From NCBI RefSeq assembly GCF_900113905.1, contig NZ_FORC01000001.1, positions 1,486,060 through 1,550,059 on the forward strand: DNA of 64,000 nucleotides, given 5' to 3'. A model generated the notes under the pieces. That model ran no database searches. It was not told the origin of the DNA and saw only the letters and a program-made list of their open reading frames with translations. A program made the translations under genes and the position numbers. Source of the DNA: Phytopseudomonas argentinensis (GTDB lineage Bacteria > Pseudomonadota > Gammaproteobacteria > Pseudomonadales > Pseudomonadaceae). The number at the start of each line of letters is the position of its first letter. The stretch's first letter is position 1. Positions 9,842-20,500 of the stretch are shown one piece after another.

Positions 9842-9884
9842 GGGGATCTCCGTAGTCCGATAGGTGGCAGATGCCGGTTCGACG

Positions 9885-10484
9885 TCAGAAGCGTGAGCCC
9901 GGTTCCGCGAGAAAGCGCAACTCGTCCGCGCTGCTGACGCGGCCGAGAATCTCGTTGCGATGGGGAAAGCGCCCGAAGCGCTGGATGACCCGCTGGTGCC
10001 GCCTGGCGTAGTCGAGAAACCCGGCGAAAAGCTCGCGCTCGGCAGCGCTGGCGGCTTTGGCGAGCTGCTCGAACAGGTCTACCGAGCGTGCCTGCTGAAG
10101 CGGCTCCTCGGTGTGTTCGAGCACCAGGTAGATGAACACCCGCTGCAGCGGCGACAGCTGGCGATCCCAGCCCAGGGTGATGCCCTGCTCGACCAGCTCG
10201 CGAGCCTGCGCATCGCCGGCAAAGGCCAGCGGCGTGTCGCGGTGTATCATACGCGGCAGTTGATCGAGCAACAGCACGTTGGCCAGCCAGCCGTGGGGGT
10301 CGGCTGACCACTCCTGCAGTTCGCCGGCCAGCGCCTGCTCGACCAGGACGCCAAAGCGCTCTTTGGCTTCGGCGTCCTGTTCATCACGCTTGCCGAACCA
10401 CAGTCGGTGCTTTTCGGCAGCGCTCTGCGCGGCCGTGCCCGCGGGGCCGAACCACCAGTCGAGCAGCGGCTGCCAGGGCGCCAT
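9885..10484 (-). CDS. DUF924 family protein
   Basis: A 199-residue soluble helical protein. The N-terminal LLDWWFGP, the central WLANVLLLDQLPRMIHRDTPLAFAGD and the later YLVLEHTEE with LDYARRHQRVIQRFGRFPHRN are the conserved blocks of DUF924. The fold is TPR-like, and no biochemical role is established to my knowledge. It lies 3 bp after the fbp stop on the same strand, so it is probably co-transcribed with fbp. The complete family length is present. Confidence 0.9.
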   Translation of the reverse strand: MAPWQPLLDWWFGPAGTAAQSAAEKHRLWFGKRDEQDAEAKERFGVLVEQALAGELQEWSADPHGWLANVLLLDQLPRMIHRDTPLAFAGDAQARELVEQGITLGWDRQLSPLQRVFIYLVLEHTEEPLQQARSVDLFEQLAKAASAAERELFAGFLDYARRHQRVIQRFGRFPHRNEILGRVSSADELRFLAEPGSRF

Positions 10485-10487
10485 CGG

Positions 10488-11498
10488 TCAGGCCTTGTGG
10501 TAGCCGGTAACGCGCTCGACTTCTTCCTTCGAGCCCAGAAATACCGGCACGCGCTGGTGCAGCGAAGTCGGCTGGATATCGAGGATGCGCTGCACGCCGT
10601 CGGTGGCGGCACCACCGGCCTGCTCGATGATGAACGACATCGGGTTGGCTTCGTACATCAGGCGCAGCTTGCCGGCCTTGCCTGGCTCGCGATCGTCACG
10701 CGGGTACATGAACAGGCCGCCACGGGTGAGGATGCGGTGCACGTCCGCCACCATCGAAGCGATCCAGCGCATGTTGTAGTTCTTGCCCAGGGGGCCTTCC
10801 TTGCCGGCCAGCAGCTCGTCCACGTAACGCTTCACCGGAGCTTCCCAGTGGCGCTGGTTGGACATGTTGATGGCGAATTCGGCGGTGCTGGTCGGCACGC
10901 TGATGTTGTCGTGGGTGAGCACGAAGCTGCCCAGCTCGCGGTCCAGGGTGAAGCCCATGACGCCGTTGCCCAGGGTCAGGATCAGCATGGTCTGCGGACC
11001 GTAGATGGCATAACCGGCAGCGACCTGCTTGGTACCCGGCTGCTGGAAGGCCTGCTCATTGAGGCTTTCGTTCTGGCTCAGGTACTCGCTGGGGCAGCGC
11101 AGCACCGAGAAGATGGTGCCGACCGAGACGTTGACGTCGATGTTCGACGAACCATCCAGCGGGTCGAAAACCAGCAGGTAAGCACCCTTGGGGTACTTGC
11201 CGGGGATCTGGTAGGCGTTGTCCATTTCCTCGGAGGCCATGCCGGCCAGGTGACCGCCCCACTCGTTGGCCTCGAGCAGGATGTCGTTGGAAATCACGTC
11301 GAGCTTCTTCTGCACTTCGCCCTGCACGTTCTCGGTGCCCATGCTGCCGAGCACGCCGCCCAGGGCGCCCTTGGACACGGCATGGCTGATTTCCTTGCAT
11401 GCACGCGCCACCACTTCGATCAGGAAGCGCAGATCGGCCGGGGTGTTTTGACTACGGGTCTGCTCGATGAGGTAACGACTCAGGGTAACGCGGGACAT
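10488..11498 (-). CDS. fbp: Fructose-1,6-bisphosphatase class I
   Basis: A 336-residue cytoplasmic enzyme of gluconeogenesis that converts fructose 1,6-bisphosphate to fructose 6-phosphate. The metal and phosphate site [20 protein letters not shown] is intact, as is the later substrate-binding block with [20 protein letters not shown] and the C-terminal [17 protein letters not shown]. Length and start ([14 protein letters not shown]) are normal for proteobacterial class I enzymes. Pseudomonads depend on this enzyme when growing on organic acids. It is followed 3 bp later by the DUF924 gene. Confidence 0.97.
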   Translation of the reverse strand: MSRVTLSRYLIEQTRSQNTPADLRFLIEVVARACKEISHAVSKGALGGVLGSMGTENVQGEVQKKLDVISNDILLEANEWGGHLAGMASEEMDNAYQIPGKYPKGAYLLVFDPLDGSSNIDVNVSVGTIFSVLRCPSEYLSQNESLNEQAFQQPGTKQVAAGYAIYGPQTMLILTLGNGVMGFTLDRELGSFVLTHDNISVPTSTAEFAINMSNQRHWEAPVKRYVDELLAGKEGPLGKNYNMRWIASMVADVHRILTRGGLFMYPRDDREPGKAGKLRLMYEANPMSFIIEQAGGAATDGVQRILDIQPTSLHQRVPVFLGSKEEVERVTGYHKA

Positions 11499-11533
11499 GA
11501 AGGACTCCGGGAAGGAAGGTAATCGAAAGGAGT

Positions 11534-13222
11534 TTAACCCTTTCCAGGAACGGGTGCCTCAGCCGCCTGAGCGGTAACGCGCGGCAGCAGGCTGCACACG
11601 CGGTTACGTCCGCGACGTTTGGCTTCATACAAGGCGGCATCGGCAGCCTGCAGCAGCTCGTCGAGCGCCCTGCCCTGCTCGGGCCATAGCGCCAGGCCGG
11701 CCGAGAGGGTCACGTGGCGCACGCCACTGCGGGTTTCGATCGGTTTTTGCGCCAGTCCCTGGCAGATGGCCTCGAGGCGTTTGGTCGCTTCGCGGGCATC
11801 GGCACCGGGGAGGATCAGCAGGAACTCTTCGCCGCCGATACGAAAGACCGTATCGGAACTGCGCAAGTTCACCAGCAGATACTGAGCCACGCTCCTGAGC
11901 ACATCGTCGCCGTCCAGGTGCCCATACTCGTCGTTGAGCCGTTTGAAGTGATCCAGGTCGATCAGCGCCAACGCCAGCGGTGCGTTCTCGCGGCGGGCGC
12001 GGGCCAGTTCGCGGCCGAACAGCTCGTCCAGGTAGCGGCGGTTGTAGAGCCCGGTCAGCGGGTCGCAGAGGGCCTGCTCACGCAGCTGCTCGTGCAGGCT
12101 GCTGATGGTGCGCAGGCGCTCCTCGCTCAGCGCCAGCGCCTCGGCCAGCTTGAGCTTGGCTATCTGCCGCTGGGTGACGTCGCGCAGGTACAGCAACTGG
12201 CCCAGCAGCAGCATGCCGTGACGGGTCAGCCGCTCGATGGGGCGCATGCGCACTTCGAAGTAATGGTCGCTGTCGCTCTGGATCAGCAGCGGCTCGCGCA
12301 GCTCGCCCTGCTCGAGCAGTTGCAACTGCAGGTCGCTGCCAAACCCTGGCCAGTCCTGCAGCTTGCGGCCCTGCCAGCTGCGTTCGAGCCCGCCCAGCTT
12401 GAGGGCCGCCTGGTTGGCTTCGATCACCCGCCACTGGGTATCGACCACCATCACCGGGTCGGGCAGCGCTTCGAGCAGCAGATGGCGGGCGACCGGCACC
12501 ATGTCGAACAGCCGCACGCCGAGGATCAGCCAGGAGAAGGCGGCCAGGGTGAAGACGAAACTGAAGGGCGTCGGGTCGACGCCGAATACCACCATTCCAA
12601 AGCCCACGTAGGCGATATTCGCCGACCAGGGCACCGCGGTGACCAGCACGAACGCCAGATAATGGCGCCGGTGCACGCCATGGCTGATCAGCGCCGCGCG
12701 CAGTACCACGCCCAGGCTGAAACTCATGAACAGGTAGACGTACACGGCAGTGGCGTAGAACAGCGGGCCATGGTCGTAGTAGACCGGCGCCCCCGGCTCG
12801 TCGGATACCGGCCCGGTGGCGGGGCCGTAGAACAGGCCGTGCCAGGGGTTGCTCAGCACCATCAGCCAGATCAGCAGCGGCATGAGGATCATGCCCAGCA
12901 TCGAACGCCGGCTGAGCGGCTTGCGCACACTGCTGACGTATTGCCAGAGAAACACCGCCCAGAAGGTCGGCACGCTGATGATCCCCGGCCACGACATGGT
13001 GGCCCAGAGCATCTTGCACTCGGGCGCCACGGAGGCCACTTCCAGGCCGGCCATGGCCATCCACCACATGCTGGCCAGGTGCATCAGGATGAAGGTGTCA
13101 CGCCCTGGGAAATCGCGCTGGTTGATCACCCAGCGGGTCATCAGCACGCCGCCTACGCAGACCACCACGGTGAGCAGCACGGCAACGTCGAGGCGCCAGG
13201 CGTTGACCAGGCATGAATTCAT
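11534..13222 (-). CDS. Membrane diguanylate cyclase (7TM sensor, PAS-like, GGDEF)
   Basis: A 562-residue protein predicted to make cyclic di-GMP. The first 230 residues form about seven hydrophobic helices like the N-terminal 7TM domain of some histidine kinases. A PAS-like domain follows (about 240-350, [20 protein letters not shown]), then a short coiled coil and a GGDEF domain. The active-site motif is GGEEF at residues 463-467. An inhibitory I-site RSSD lies exactly five residues upstream, so product feedback is expected. There is no EAL domain. It stands alone between fbp and the YkgJ-type gene; the ligand of the 7TM part is unknown. Confidence 0.92.
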   Translation of the reverse strand: MNSCLVNAWRLDVAVLLTVVVCVGGVLMTRWVINQRDFPGRDTFILMHLASMWWMAMAGLEVASVAPECKMLWATMSWPGIISVPTFWAVFLWQYVSSVRKPLSRRSMLGMILMPLLIWLMVLSNPWHGLFYGPATGPVSDEPGAPVYYDHGPLFYATAVYVYLFMSFSLGVVLRAALISHGVHRRHYLAFVLVTAVPWSANIAYVGFGMVVFGVDPTPFSFVFTLAAFSWLILGVRLFDMVPVARHLLLEALPDPVMVVDTQWRVIEANQAALKLGGLERSWQGRKLQDWPGFGSDLQLQLLEQGELREPLLIQSDSDHYFEVRMRPIERLTRHGMLLLGQLLYLRDVTQRQIAKLKLAEALALSEERLRTISSLHEQLREQALCDPLTGLYNRRYLDELFGRELARARRENAPLALALIDLDHFKRLNDEYGHLDGDDVLRSVAQYLLVNLRSSDTVFRIGGEEFLLILPGADAREATKRLEAICQGLAQKPIETRSGVRHVTLSAGLALWPEQGRALDELLQAADAALYEAKRRGRNRVCSLLPRVTAQAAEAPVPGKG

Positions 13223-13573
13223 GCCGCCACCCCGCCCGCCTGAGGGCGAGCAATGGCCTGAAGCGCTGCAACGCAGCGTGTGAGAGAGGCAAGCAAGGTG
13301 GACGTGTCCATTGCAACGGCTCAGGAAAGAGGCCAGGGCCGGTCGCCTGGCAGCCTAGAGTCAACCCGAGCCGCGAGCCACTAGAGGGTGCAGACAGGTA
13401 GGGCAAGAATTTTCGTCGCTACAATACTGCAAGTCATCACATTTTCAGCAGGTTTTTATTGCCCTGTCGCGAACGCAGCCCGTGCAGAACGAAAGCCAGC
13501 CGGCGGATAGCTGTTCACAATTTCCGCAACATCGCTATGATCGCGCGCCGCCCACCACGCGAAACCCTCCGAG
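13223..13573. other. Divergent intergenic region, no feature recognised
   Basis: This 351-bp region lies between two divergently transcribed genes and must hold both promoters. I see no convincing -35/-10 pair, repeat, RNA hairpin or additional gene. It becomes A/T-richer towards the YkgJ-type gene. Confidence 0.5.
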
Positions 13574-13966
13574 ATGAAAAGCAACCTGATCGCCGCTGCG
13601 GAAATAGACCGCCTCGATACCTGGGCGCGCTACACCGCCGACATGTGCCATAGCTGCATTTCCAGCTGCTGTCAGTTGCCGGTGGAGGTGCGCATCGGCG
13701 ACCTGATCCGCATCGGCGTGGTCGACGAATTCGAGCGCGGCGAGCCGCCGCGCAACATTGCCAAGCGCCTGCAGAAAGACGGCCTGGTCGAGCGTTTCAA
13801 CCAGAAATCGGGGATCTTCACCCTGACGCGCATGAGCAACAACGACTGCTATTACCTGGACCGCAAGACCCGGCTGTGCACCATCTACGAGCGCCGCCCG
13901 GACACCTGCCGCAATCACCCTAAGATCGGCCCGCGCCCCGGTTACTGCGCCTGGCGACCGAAGTAA
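13574..13966 (+). CDS. YkgJ-family cysteine cluster protein
   Basis: A 130-residue cytoplasmic protein of the CxxCxxCC family (PF03692). The cysteines occur as CHSCISSCC near residues 25-33, then DCYYL, RLCTIYERRPDTCRNHP and a last YCAW. These are thought to bind zinc or an iron-sulfur cluster. CTIYERRPDTCRNHP is the most typical segment of the family. It is short but complete. No partner is evident: the next gene on the strand is a serine hydrolase about 100 bp downstream. Confidence 0.88.
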   Translation: MKSNLIAAAEIDRLDTWARYTADMCHSCISSCCQLPVEVRIGDLIRIGVVDEFERGEPPRNIAKRLQKDGLVERFNQKSGIFTLTRMSNNDCYYLDRKTRLCTIYERRPDTCRNHPKIGPRPGYCAWRPK

Positions 13967-14062
13967 GCCTGCAACGTCTGGTTACCCGCCTGCCTGAACA
14001 CCCCCGCGCCTCAGCACCTCGAATCCTCCACACCGGCTCGCACCGCCCCCCGGAGGATTTGC

Positions 14063-15136
14063 ATGCACCCGCGCGCACTCGCCAGTACCCTGCTCATTGC
14101 CCTTGCCCCGTTGCTGGCCAGCACCGCTACGGCCGACACCGGGCGGCCAGCCTGGCAGGAACCGCTGCTCGAACGCCTGCAGGCCGTCGCCGAAAGGCAG
14201 GACGGCGAGCTGGGTGTGTACGTCAAGGACCTGCACAGCAACCTGGCGGTGACCCTGCGCGCCGATGAGCGGTGGTACATGGCCTCCGGCATCAAGGTGC
14301 CGGTGGCCATCGCCGTGTTGCGTGGTGTGGAGCGCGGCGACTGGCAGCTCGATACGCGCCTGCCGCTGGCCGCCAATGACTTCGTCGACGGTGCCGGCAG
14401 CACCAACCAGCACGGCCCCGGCGAACGCCTGAGCGTGCGTTTCCTGCTCGAGCAGATGATCATCTACAGCGACAATACCGCCACCGACCGGCTGATCCGC
14501 CTGGCCGGCCTGGATACCGTGAATGCCCTGGTGCGCGAACTGGTGCCCGAGGGCTTCGAGCCGATCACCACGCTGGGCGACGTGCGCCGGCATATCTACG
14601 GCGAACTGCATCCACGCGCCGCACAACTGGGCGGCCGCGACCTGCTGAGCCTGCGCCAGGCGCGCAAGGACGACGAGCGCCTGGCGCGCCTGGCAACCTT
14701 GCTTGATGTACCGCGCTCGGCACTGGCACCGATCAGCCTGAACGCCGCCTACGCCAACTATTACCGCAGCAACCTCAACGCCGCGACGCTCTCCGCCTAC
14801 GGCGGGTTGCTCGAACGGCTGGCCAGCGGCCAGGCACTGGGCAAGGCGCAAACCGACTACCTGCTCGAGGTCATGGGCCGGGTCAAGACCGGCCGCCAGC
14901 GCATCGTCGCCGGGCTGCCGAAAGACGCGCGCTTCGCCCACAAGACCGGTACCCAGCGCGCACGTATCTGCGACTCGGGGCTGATCGAAGCACCCGCCCG
15001 GGGCGCCGCCGAACCGGTGCTGGTGGTTGCCTGCGTGCAGGGCCAGCAGTCCCTGGCCAAGGCCGAGCGCAGCCTGCGCCAGGTTGGCGAAGCGCTGACA
15101 GCGTCTGGCGTGCTCACGCGTGACGCGCTCAATTGA
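14063..15136 (+). CDS. Exported beta-lactamase-fold serine hydrolase, paralogue 1
   Basis: A 357-residue protein with a signal peptide cleaved near ATA-DT (residues 21-26). It has the three class A beta-lactamase/penicillin-binding motifs in order: SGIK at 75-78 (nucleophile serine and lysine), SDN at 136-138 and KTG at 294-296. It is longer than class A beta-lactamases (about 290) because of an insertion between SDN and KTG with a family-specific SLNAAYANYYRSNLNAATLSAYG block. No clear omega-loop glutamate motif is visible, so it may be a peptidase or esterase of the beta-lactamase-2 family rather than a resistance enzyme. A close paralogue begins 10 bp downstream. Confidence 0.85.
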   Translation: MHPRALASTLLIALAPLLASTATADTGRPAWQEPLLERLQAVAERQDGELGVYVKDLHSNLAVTLRADERWYMASGIKVPVAIAVLRGVERGDWQLDTRLPLAANDFVDGAGSTNQHGPGERLSVRFLLEQMIIYSDNTATDRLIRLAGLDTVNALVRELVPEGFEPITTLGDVRRHIYGELHPRAAQLGGRDLLSLRQARKDDERLARLATLLDVPRSALAPISLNAAYANYYRSNLNAATLSAYGGLLERLASGQALGKAQTDYLLEVMGRVKTGRQRIVAGLPKDARFAHKTGTQRARICDSGLIEAPARGAAEPVLVVACVQGQQSLAKAERSLRQVGEALTASGVLTRDALN

Positions 15137-15146
15137 GGGGTTGCCC

Positions 15147-16226
15147 ATGAAAGTCCTGCTGGCAAGCATCGCCTTGCTTGGCTGCGCCGCGGTCTCGCTG
15201 TGGCTATGGGCCACGCCCCAGCGTGACGCGCGCTTCGAGGCACTGCATCAGCGTCTCGGTGAACTCGAGAACGCCTCCCCTGGCAAGCTGGGCGTGTATC
15301 TGCTGCGCCCGCACGACGGTAGCGAGCTGAACTACCAGGCCGAGCGCACCTGGTACCTGGCCTCGGCCACCAAGGCGGCGATCGCCATCGCCGTGTTGCA
15401 GGAAGTCGATGACGGCAAGCTGCAGCTCGACCAGCCGATCACCCTGGAGGAAGGCGACCGGGTAGACGGCTCCGGCGGCCTGGTGTGGGAAGACGCCGGC
15501 GCCCGCTACAGCGTCGGCGAACTGCTGCGCGAGATGCTGCAGGAAAGCGACAACACCGCCGCCGACATGCTGATCCGCGTGGCCGGCGAAGCGCGAGTCA
15601 ACGAGCGCATCGCCGCAGCTGCGGACAATGGTTTCGGCAAGGTGACGCGCCTGCTCGAGGTTCGCCGTGAACTCTATGGGCAGCTACACCCGGACGGGCG
15701 CTCGCTGGAGAACCGTCAGATCGTCGAGATCGCCGCCGCCCCGCTCGGCCCTCAACGGGTCGAGGCCGTGGCCAACGCCCTGAATCTGCAAACCGCTCAG
15801 CTCGAGATCAGCGACCTCGACGAAGCCTACCGGCGCTACTACGCAAGTGGCCTGAACAGCGCCACCCTGGTCGCCTATGGCAGGCTGATGGGCAAGCTGG
15901 CCAAGGGCGAGCTGCTGTCCGACGCAAGCACCAGGCTGCTCTACGACATCATGGGCCTGGACAGCTACGAGGCCTATCGCCTGGAGGCCGGCCTGAGCGA
16001 GCAGCTGCCCTTCGTCCAGAAGACCGGTACCCAACTACACCGCGCCTGCCATATGGGCATCGCCAACCCGCAAGGTGACGACGCCCTGGTGATCCTTGCC
16101 TGCGCCGAGGCGCTCGATGAGGACGTCGAGGCCGGCAAGCTGTTCGAGCAGGTCGGCGAAGCGATCCAGGAGCTGGTGCTGGACGCGCCTGCCGAAGCGG
16201 CCCGCCACAGCGTTAGCCGCGACTGA
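15147..16226 (+). CDS. Beta-lactamase-fold serine hydrolase, paralogue 2
   Basis: A 359-residue paralogue of the preceding gene with matching architecture. The N-terminus MKVLLASIALLGCAAVSLWL is a hydrophobic helix with no clear cleavage site, so this copy may be membrane-anchored. Catalytic motifs are SATK at 73-76, SDN at 134-136 and KTGTQ near the C-terminus. The segment DLDEAYRRYYASGLNSATLVAYG aligns with the same region of paralogue 1. The start at 15147 is preferred over an in-frame ATG 27 bp upstream because the latter would lie inside the previous gene and break the hydrophobic N-terminus. The two form a tandem operon from an old duplication. Confidence 0.85.
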   Translation: MKVLLASIALLGCAAVSLWLWATPQRDARFEALHQRLGELENASPGKLGVYLLRPHDGSELNYQAERTWYLASATKAAIAIAVLQEVDDGKLQLDQPITLEEGDRVDGSGGLVWEDAGARYSVGELLREMLQESDNTAADMLIRVAGEARVNERIAAAADNGFGKVTRLLEVRRELYGQLHPDGRSLENRQIVEIAAAPLGPQRVEAVANALNLQTAQLEISDLDEAYRRYYASGLNSATLVAYGRLMGKLAKGELLSDASTRLLYDIMGLDSYEAYRLEAGLSEQLPFVQKTGTQLHRACHMGIANPQGDDALVILACAEALDEDVEAGKLFEQVGEAIQELVLDAPAEAARHSVSRD

Positions 16227-16235
16227 GTTTTCCGG

Positions 16236-17594
16236 TCAGGAGCGTCCGCGGGACGCACGCAGCACGCTGAGCGCCATCAGTACCAGCACGCCGACACCGA
16301 CCAGCAGCACCGCCCACAAACCGGCGCGCTTCCAGTCGAAGCGGGGCTCCGCCGTTGTAGAAGCGGGCGCTACCTCGGCCTGCGCAATCTGACCAGCGAT
16401 GACAGCCTGGCCCATACCCACCAGGCGCTGTGCATCGAAGCCGGGCACCAGGGTGGTGACCGGCAGGCTCCCCGCCTGGGCATCCTCCCGGCCAAGGGCC
16501 AACTGATAGGGCGGACTGCCGCGCACCAGAAACAGCAGCTCGGTGGCGCGCATGGCGAGGTGCATCCGCGGTTCGCTCGACCCCAGACCAACGCCACGGC
16601 TGTCGACCTGCAAGCGTAACTGGCTGACCGGCCAGGACGGCAGCTCGATCTGATCCTGCACCAGCTCGTGACCATCACCAGGCAGTCGGTAGAGAACCGA
16701 GTTCGCCAGCGGCACCCATGGCGCCTTGCTGTCGCGCCGCCCCTGCAGCACCACCGGAGCCAGGCTGTTGGCCTGCTCGATGTCGATGCGCACGCGCTCC
16801 AGTGGCAAGGCCATCGGCATGGTCCAGATGACGCCCTGCTCATCCGCCTGCCCCTGCAGCGCCGCCGACCAGATCAGCGCAGCCGGTTCGGCCGTGCTGC
16901 GCGTGCCGCTGACGCTGGCAGCGCTGAGGTTGGCGGCCTGCTCAGGCGCCAGCCACAGCAGGCGCAGGTAGCGCGCCCGGATAGTCGGCAGCTCCACTTC
17001 GCTCTTGTCGATGCGCTCGCCATTGAAGCTCAGCCGGGCGACCTGCCCCTCACCCACTGGCCGCCAATGATCCAGGTCGTCACTGGCCTCGATGCTGAAG
17101 CGCTGGAAGCCTTCGCTCTCGGCCTGCCACTCCAGGTACAGGCGCTGCAGCGAAAAGTCGGTGGCGCTGGCGTCCAGCAACCAACCACGCAACAGCTCGG
17201 CAGTGGCGGCCGGCTCGGCGAGTTCGATGATCGAGCCATCATCGCCACGCTGCACGCGCAGGGTCGGCACGGCATCGCGGCGCCCTGCCGGGCCATGCAG
17301 TGGGAACAGCCGCAGATCGGCACGCTGCTGGCTCTCGGCAAAGCGCTCGGCACCGGGAATCAGGCTGTAGGCCAGCCGCTCGCCCTCGCCGTTGAACAGG
17401 CGCAGGTCGCGAAAGTCGGCATGCCGGGCGGCGAGCTGGGCCGCCATCGGCAACTGCATCCGATACCAGGGCCCCTCGCCGCTCAGGGTCAGCGGCACGG
17501 TCACGGCGTAGTCCTGGGGGCGTTCCGTACGCTCGGCCGTGGCAACCAGCGGCGTGCCCAGCATGAGCAGCACCAACGCGATATTCAGCCTCAT
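16236..17594 (-). CDS. DUF3999 family membrane-anchored protein
   Basis: A 452-residue protein with a signal peptide (MRLNIALVLLMLGTPLVATA) and a C-terminal membrane helix at about 420-445 (AVLLVGVGVLVLMALSVL) followed by basic residues, so most of it is periplasmic. The body is beta-rich. The start of the mature domain (QDYAVTVPLTLSGEGPWYRMQLP) and the discoidin-like middle are those of DUF3999. Its start overlaps the stop of the DUF2339 gene in an ATGA junction; DUF3999 and DUF2339 genes are often adjacent in pseudomonads. The function is unknown. Confidence 0.85.
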   Translation of the reverse strand: MRLNIALVLLMLGTPLVATAERTERPQDYAVTVPLTLSGEGPWYRMQLPMAAQLAARHADFRDLRLFNGEGERLAYSLIPGAERFAESQQRADLRLFPLHGPAGRRDAVPTLRVQRGDDGSIIELAEPAATAELLRGWLLDASATDFSLQRLYLEWQAESEGFQRFSIEASDDLDHWRPVGEGQVARLSFNGERIDKSEVELPTIRARYLRLLWLAPEQAANLSAASVSGTRSTAEPAALIWSAALQGQADEQGVIWTMPMALPLERVRIDIEQANSLAPVVLQGRRDSKAPWVPLANSVLYRLPGDGHELVQDQIELPSWPVSQLRLQVDSRGVGLGSSEPRMHLAMRATELLFLVRGSPPYQLALGREDAQAGSLPVTTLVPGFDAQRLVGMGQAVIAGQIAQAEVAPASTTAEPRFDWKRAGLWAVLLVGVGVLVLMALSVLRASRGRS

Positions 17595-20500
17595 GCCGGC
17601 ACCTGCGCCCTGGCTTCTCGGCGTGGCGGCAGCGGCGCGAAATAGCCCACCACCAGCAGGAGCACGCCGACGCCGATAAAGGAAATGATCCGTTCCAGGC
17701 TGCCGCTGTTGCCCAGATCGACGAAGAACAGCTTAACCACCACCACACCGATCAGCGCCGCGCCGACCATCCACAGATCACGCCGCACGCGCAGATGCCC
17801 GGTGATGGTCAGGCCCAGGGCGATCAGCGTCCAGACGATGGACAGGCCGGCCTGCACCAGTTGCGATCCCACCAGCGCATCGGCCTGGAACGGCACCTGC
17901 CCCCAATGGACGGCGGTACGGCACACCATCATGGTCAACAGCGCGAACGACGAAGCGCCAATCACTACCTGGGTAGCCTGGCGCAGTCGCTCCGGCCTGA
18001 TCGCCAGCACGGCCAGGCCATCCTGGGCCCAGCGTTGCACGGCGAAGAGCACGATCAGCATGCCCAGCTCCAGCGGGTTGATCAGCGGCACGTAAGGCAG
18101 CGGCTCGGCGGAGCCGTCACTGAGCAGATTGACCAGCCAGAACCAGCCCAGCAGCAGAACGGCGACTGGCAACGCCGCATAGCTGCGGTATTCCCGCGGA
18201 TAGGCCGCAATCGGCCAGGGCAGCGTCCGGCGCACGTTCATCAGCATCAGGAAGGCACACGGCACCAGCACCCAGCCCAACCAGCGCCAGGCGTTGTAAT
18301 GGTCGGCCAGGGCAGCGAACAGGAAGCGCAGTTCCAGCGCCACCACGCCCAATAGCAGCCAGCAGCCGAACACATGGCTGATGCGCACCAGCACCTCGGG
18401 CGCCAGCCCGGCCATGCGCCGCAGCATGAGCAAATGCACGATGAACAGCGCTGGCCAGGCAAGCCAGCCAAGGTCTGCCACCGGGTGATAGCCCAGATGC
18501 CAGGCGAACAGCACGGCGGCGAAGCCCAGCGGCACCAGGGCCAGGCTGAGCACCGCCAGTGCCGGCCAGCGCTGGTGCAGAGCGAACAGGCTGGTGGCGG
18601 CCAGGCTGGCCACCGCGACCAGCAGGAACACGTGGGCCTGCAGCGGGTCCGGCACGAAACGCGTGATCTCGCTGAACGCTGCCAGCAGCCACCAGGCGGC
18701 AAACCAGCCCAGCGCCATATGAGACAGCTCCTGCAGTGCCATCGGCCACAGATCGGCGCGGCTCAGGCGCCCGGCAAGGTGCAGGCGCCAGGCGCAGAAC
18801 AGGCCCGCCAGCGCCAGCAGCACGGGCGCCCAGAACGTCAGGTGGGCGAGCGGTCGCTGAGTTTCGTCGACCAGCGCCTGATAGAGGCCGTCGCTGAAGG
18901 TCAGGTAGACCACGCCGCCCAGCACCTGCACCACCAAGGCGCCGGTCAGCAGGCTGCGGGTGCCCAGCGACAACCCGGCGAACAGCGTCGCGGCGCCGGC
19001 CACGGCCCAGGCGGCAGCCGTGGCGTAAGGCCCGAAGCACAGCGGAGCCAGTAGATAGAGGAAGGCCAGGCCGCCATAGGCCAGGGCCGGCTGAAGCTTG
19101 CGCTCGCGATCCGTGGCGGCGTCTGCCGCCCCGCGCAGTTGCAGGAAGCTGAACAGCAGCGCCACACCCAGCATCAGCGCGCCGAGCGCCGAGCCCGTGA
19201 GCAAGGTGTCGTAACCCAAGCGTATGTCCCACAGATAGGCCGCAGCGGCGGCCACTTGCAGGAGCAGGGCGAACAGGCGCGCGAACAAGCGCTGCTGACG
19301 CAACGCCAGCCAGTACAGGCCAGCGCCCTCGACCGCCCAGGCAGCGGAGGTCCAGCGGGCATCCAGCCCCAGTGGAATGGCCAGGGTGGCGAAGATCACG
19401 CCCAGCGCCAGGCAGGTTTCCATCAGCAGCACGGCACGCCCCGGCGCACGGGCAACCAGCACCCGGGCCAGCACCATGTACAGCAGGCCCATGGCCAATG
19501 CGCTGAACGCCGGGCCGAAGGGCAGGTGCTGAACCACCGCGTACTGCAGCCCGAAGCCCACCAGGGGCGTGCCGAACAGCACGCTGCCATCCACGTAACC
19601 CGCCTGGCGCGCCGACCACTCGAGCAGGGCCTGGCGAGAATCGTTTTCCGGCTCGCTCGACGCCTCGAGCAGGCAGCGACGGGCGAACAGCAGGCCGATG
19701 GCCACGTACATCAGGAAGAACAGCAACAGGAAAGCCTGGGTGCTGAGCCACAACTCCGGGGTGTAGGAGCGCAGGCCCCAGGCCAGACCGATACCAAAGG
19801 TGCCGACGAAACCGATCAGGTTGAGCTCGCGCCAGGCCTTGAACCAGGCGATGGCGAAGATCCCGGCATTGAGCAGGGCGAAATAGCTGAACAGCGCGAC
19901 ATGGCTGCCGCCACCGCTGGAGGCCAGGATTGGCGCGGCGAAGCCGCCAAGCGCAGCTGCCGCAGCCAGCCCGCGGGCGTCCTGCAGGATGGCCAGCACG
20001 GCGGAACAGAGCGTCACCACCACCATCAGCAGCATCGCGACCTGCGGCGTGAGCAAGGGATGCAGGCGCATGGCCGCGAACACCGTCAGGTACAACACGG
20101 CGATACCGCCGCCCTGCATCAGCAAGGCATAGGCCGGGCGCCGCCGGCGCAGCCACCAGCCTAGCGCCAGCAGCGCAATTGCGGCCAGCGCCACACCGGC
20201 GTAGCGCAACTCGATGGCCACCACCACCCGCTCGGAGGCATAGCGCAGCAGAAAGGCTAGGCCCAGGAAGAGCAGCACCAGGCCCACGCGCAGCACGGTA
20301 TTGCCCCCCAGCAGCCAGTCCCGCGCCGCGGTGATGCCGCGCTCGAGAAGGCCGGGCGCCGGCGGCTCGGTGACCCGCGCAGCCGCCGTGACAGGCGGCA
20401 CGCCAGGCTGCTCCGAGACGGGCTCAGGGCTCGCCTGTACCACCGGCTCGCCAGGCGAGGCGGCAGGCAATACCAGCTCGAGTTCCCACTCAGGCTCCAC

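Noticed and set aside
9742..10311. Long opposite-frame or alternative-frame open frames over real genes, for example 907-1620, 11714-13216, 21417-22946, 24865-26289 and 55054-58554
   Set aside because: They are shadows produced by high GC codon bias on the complementary strand. None has a domain, and each lies wholly over a confidently identified gene.
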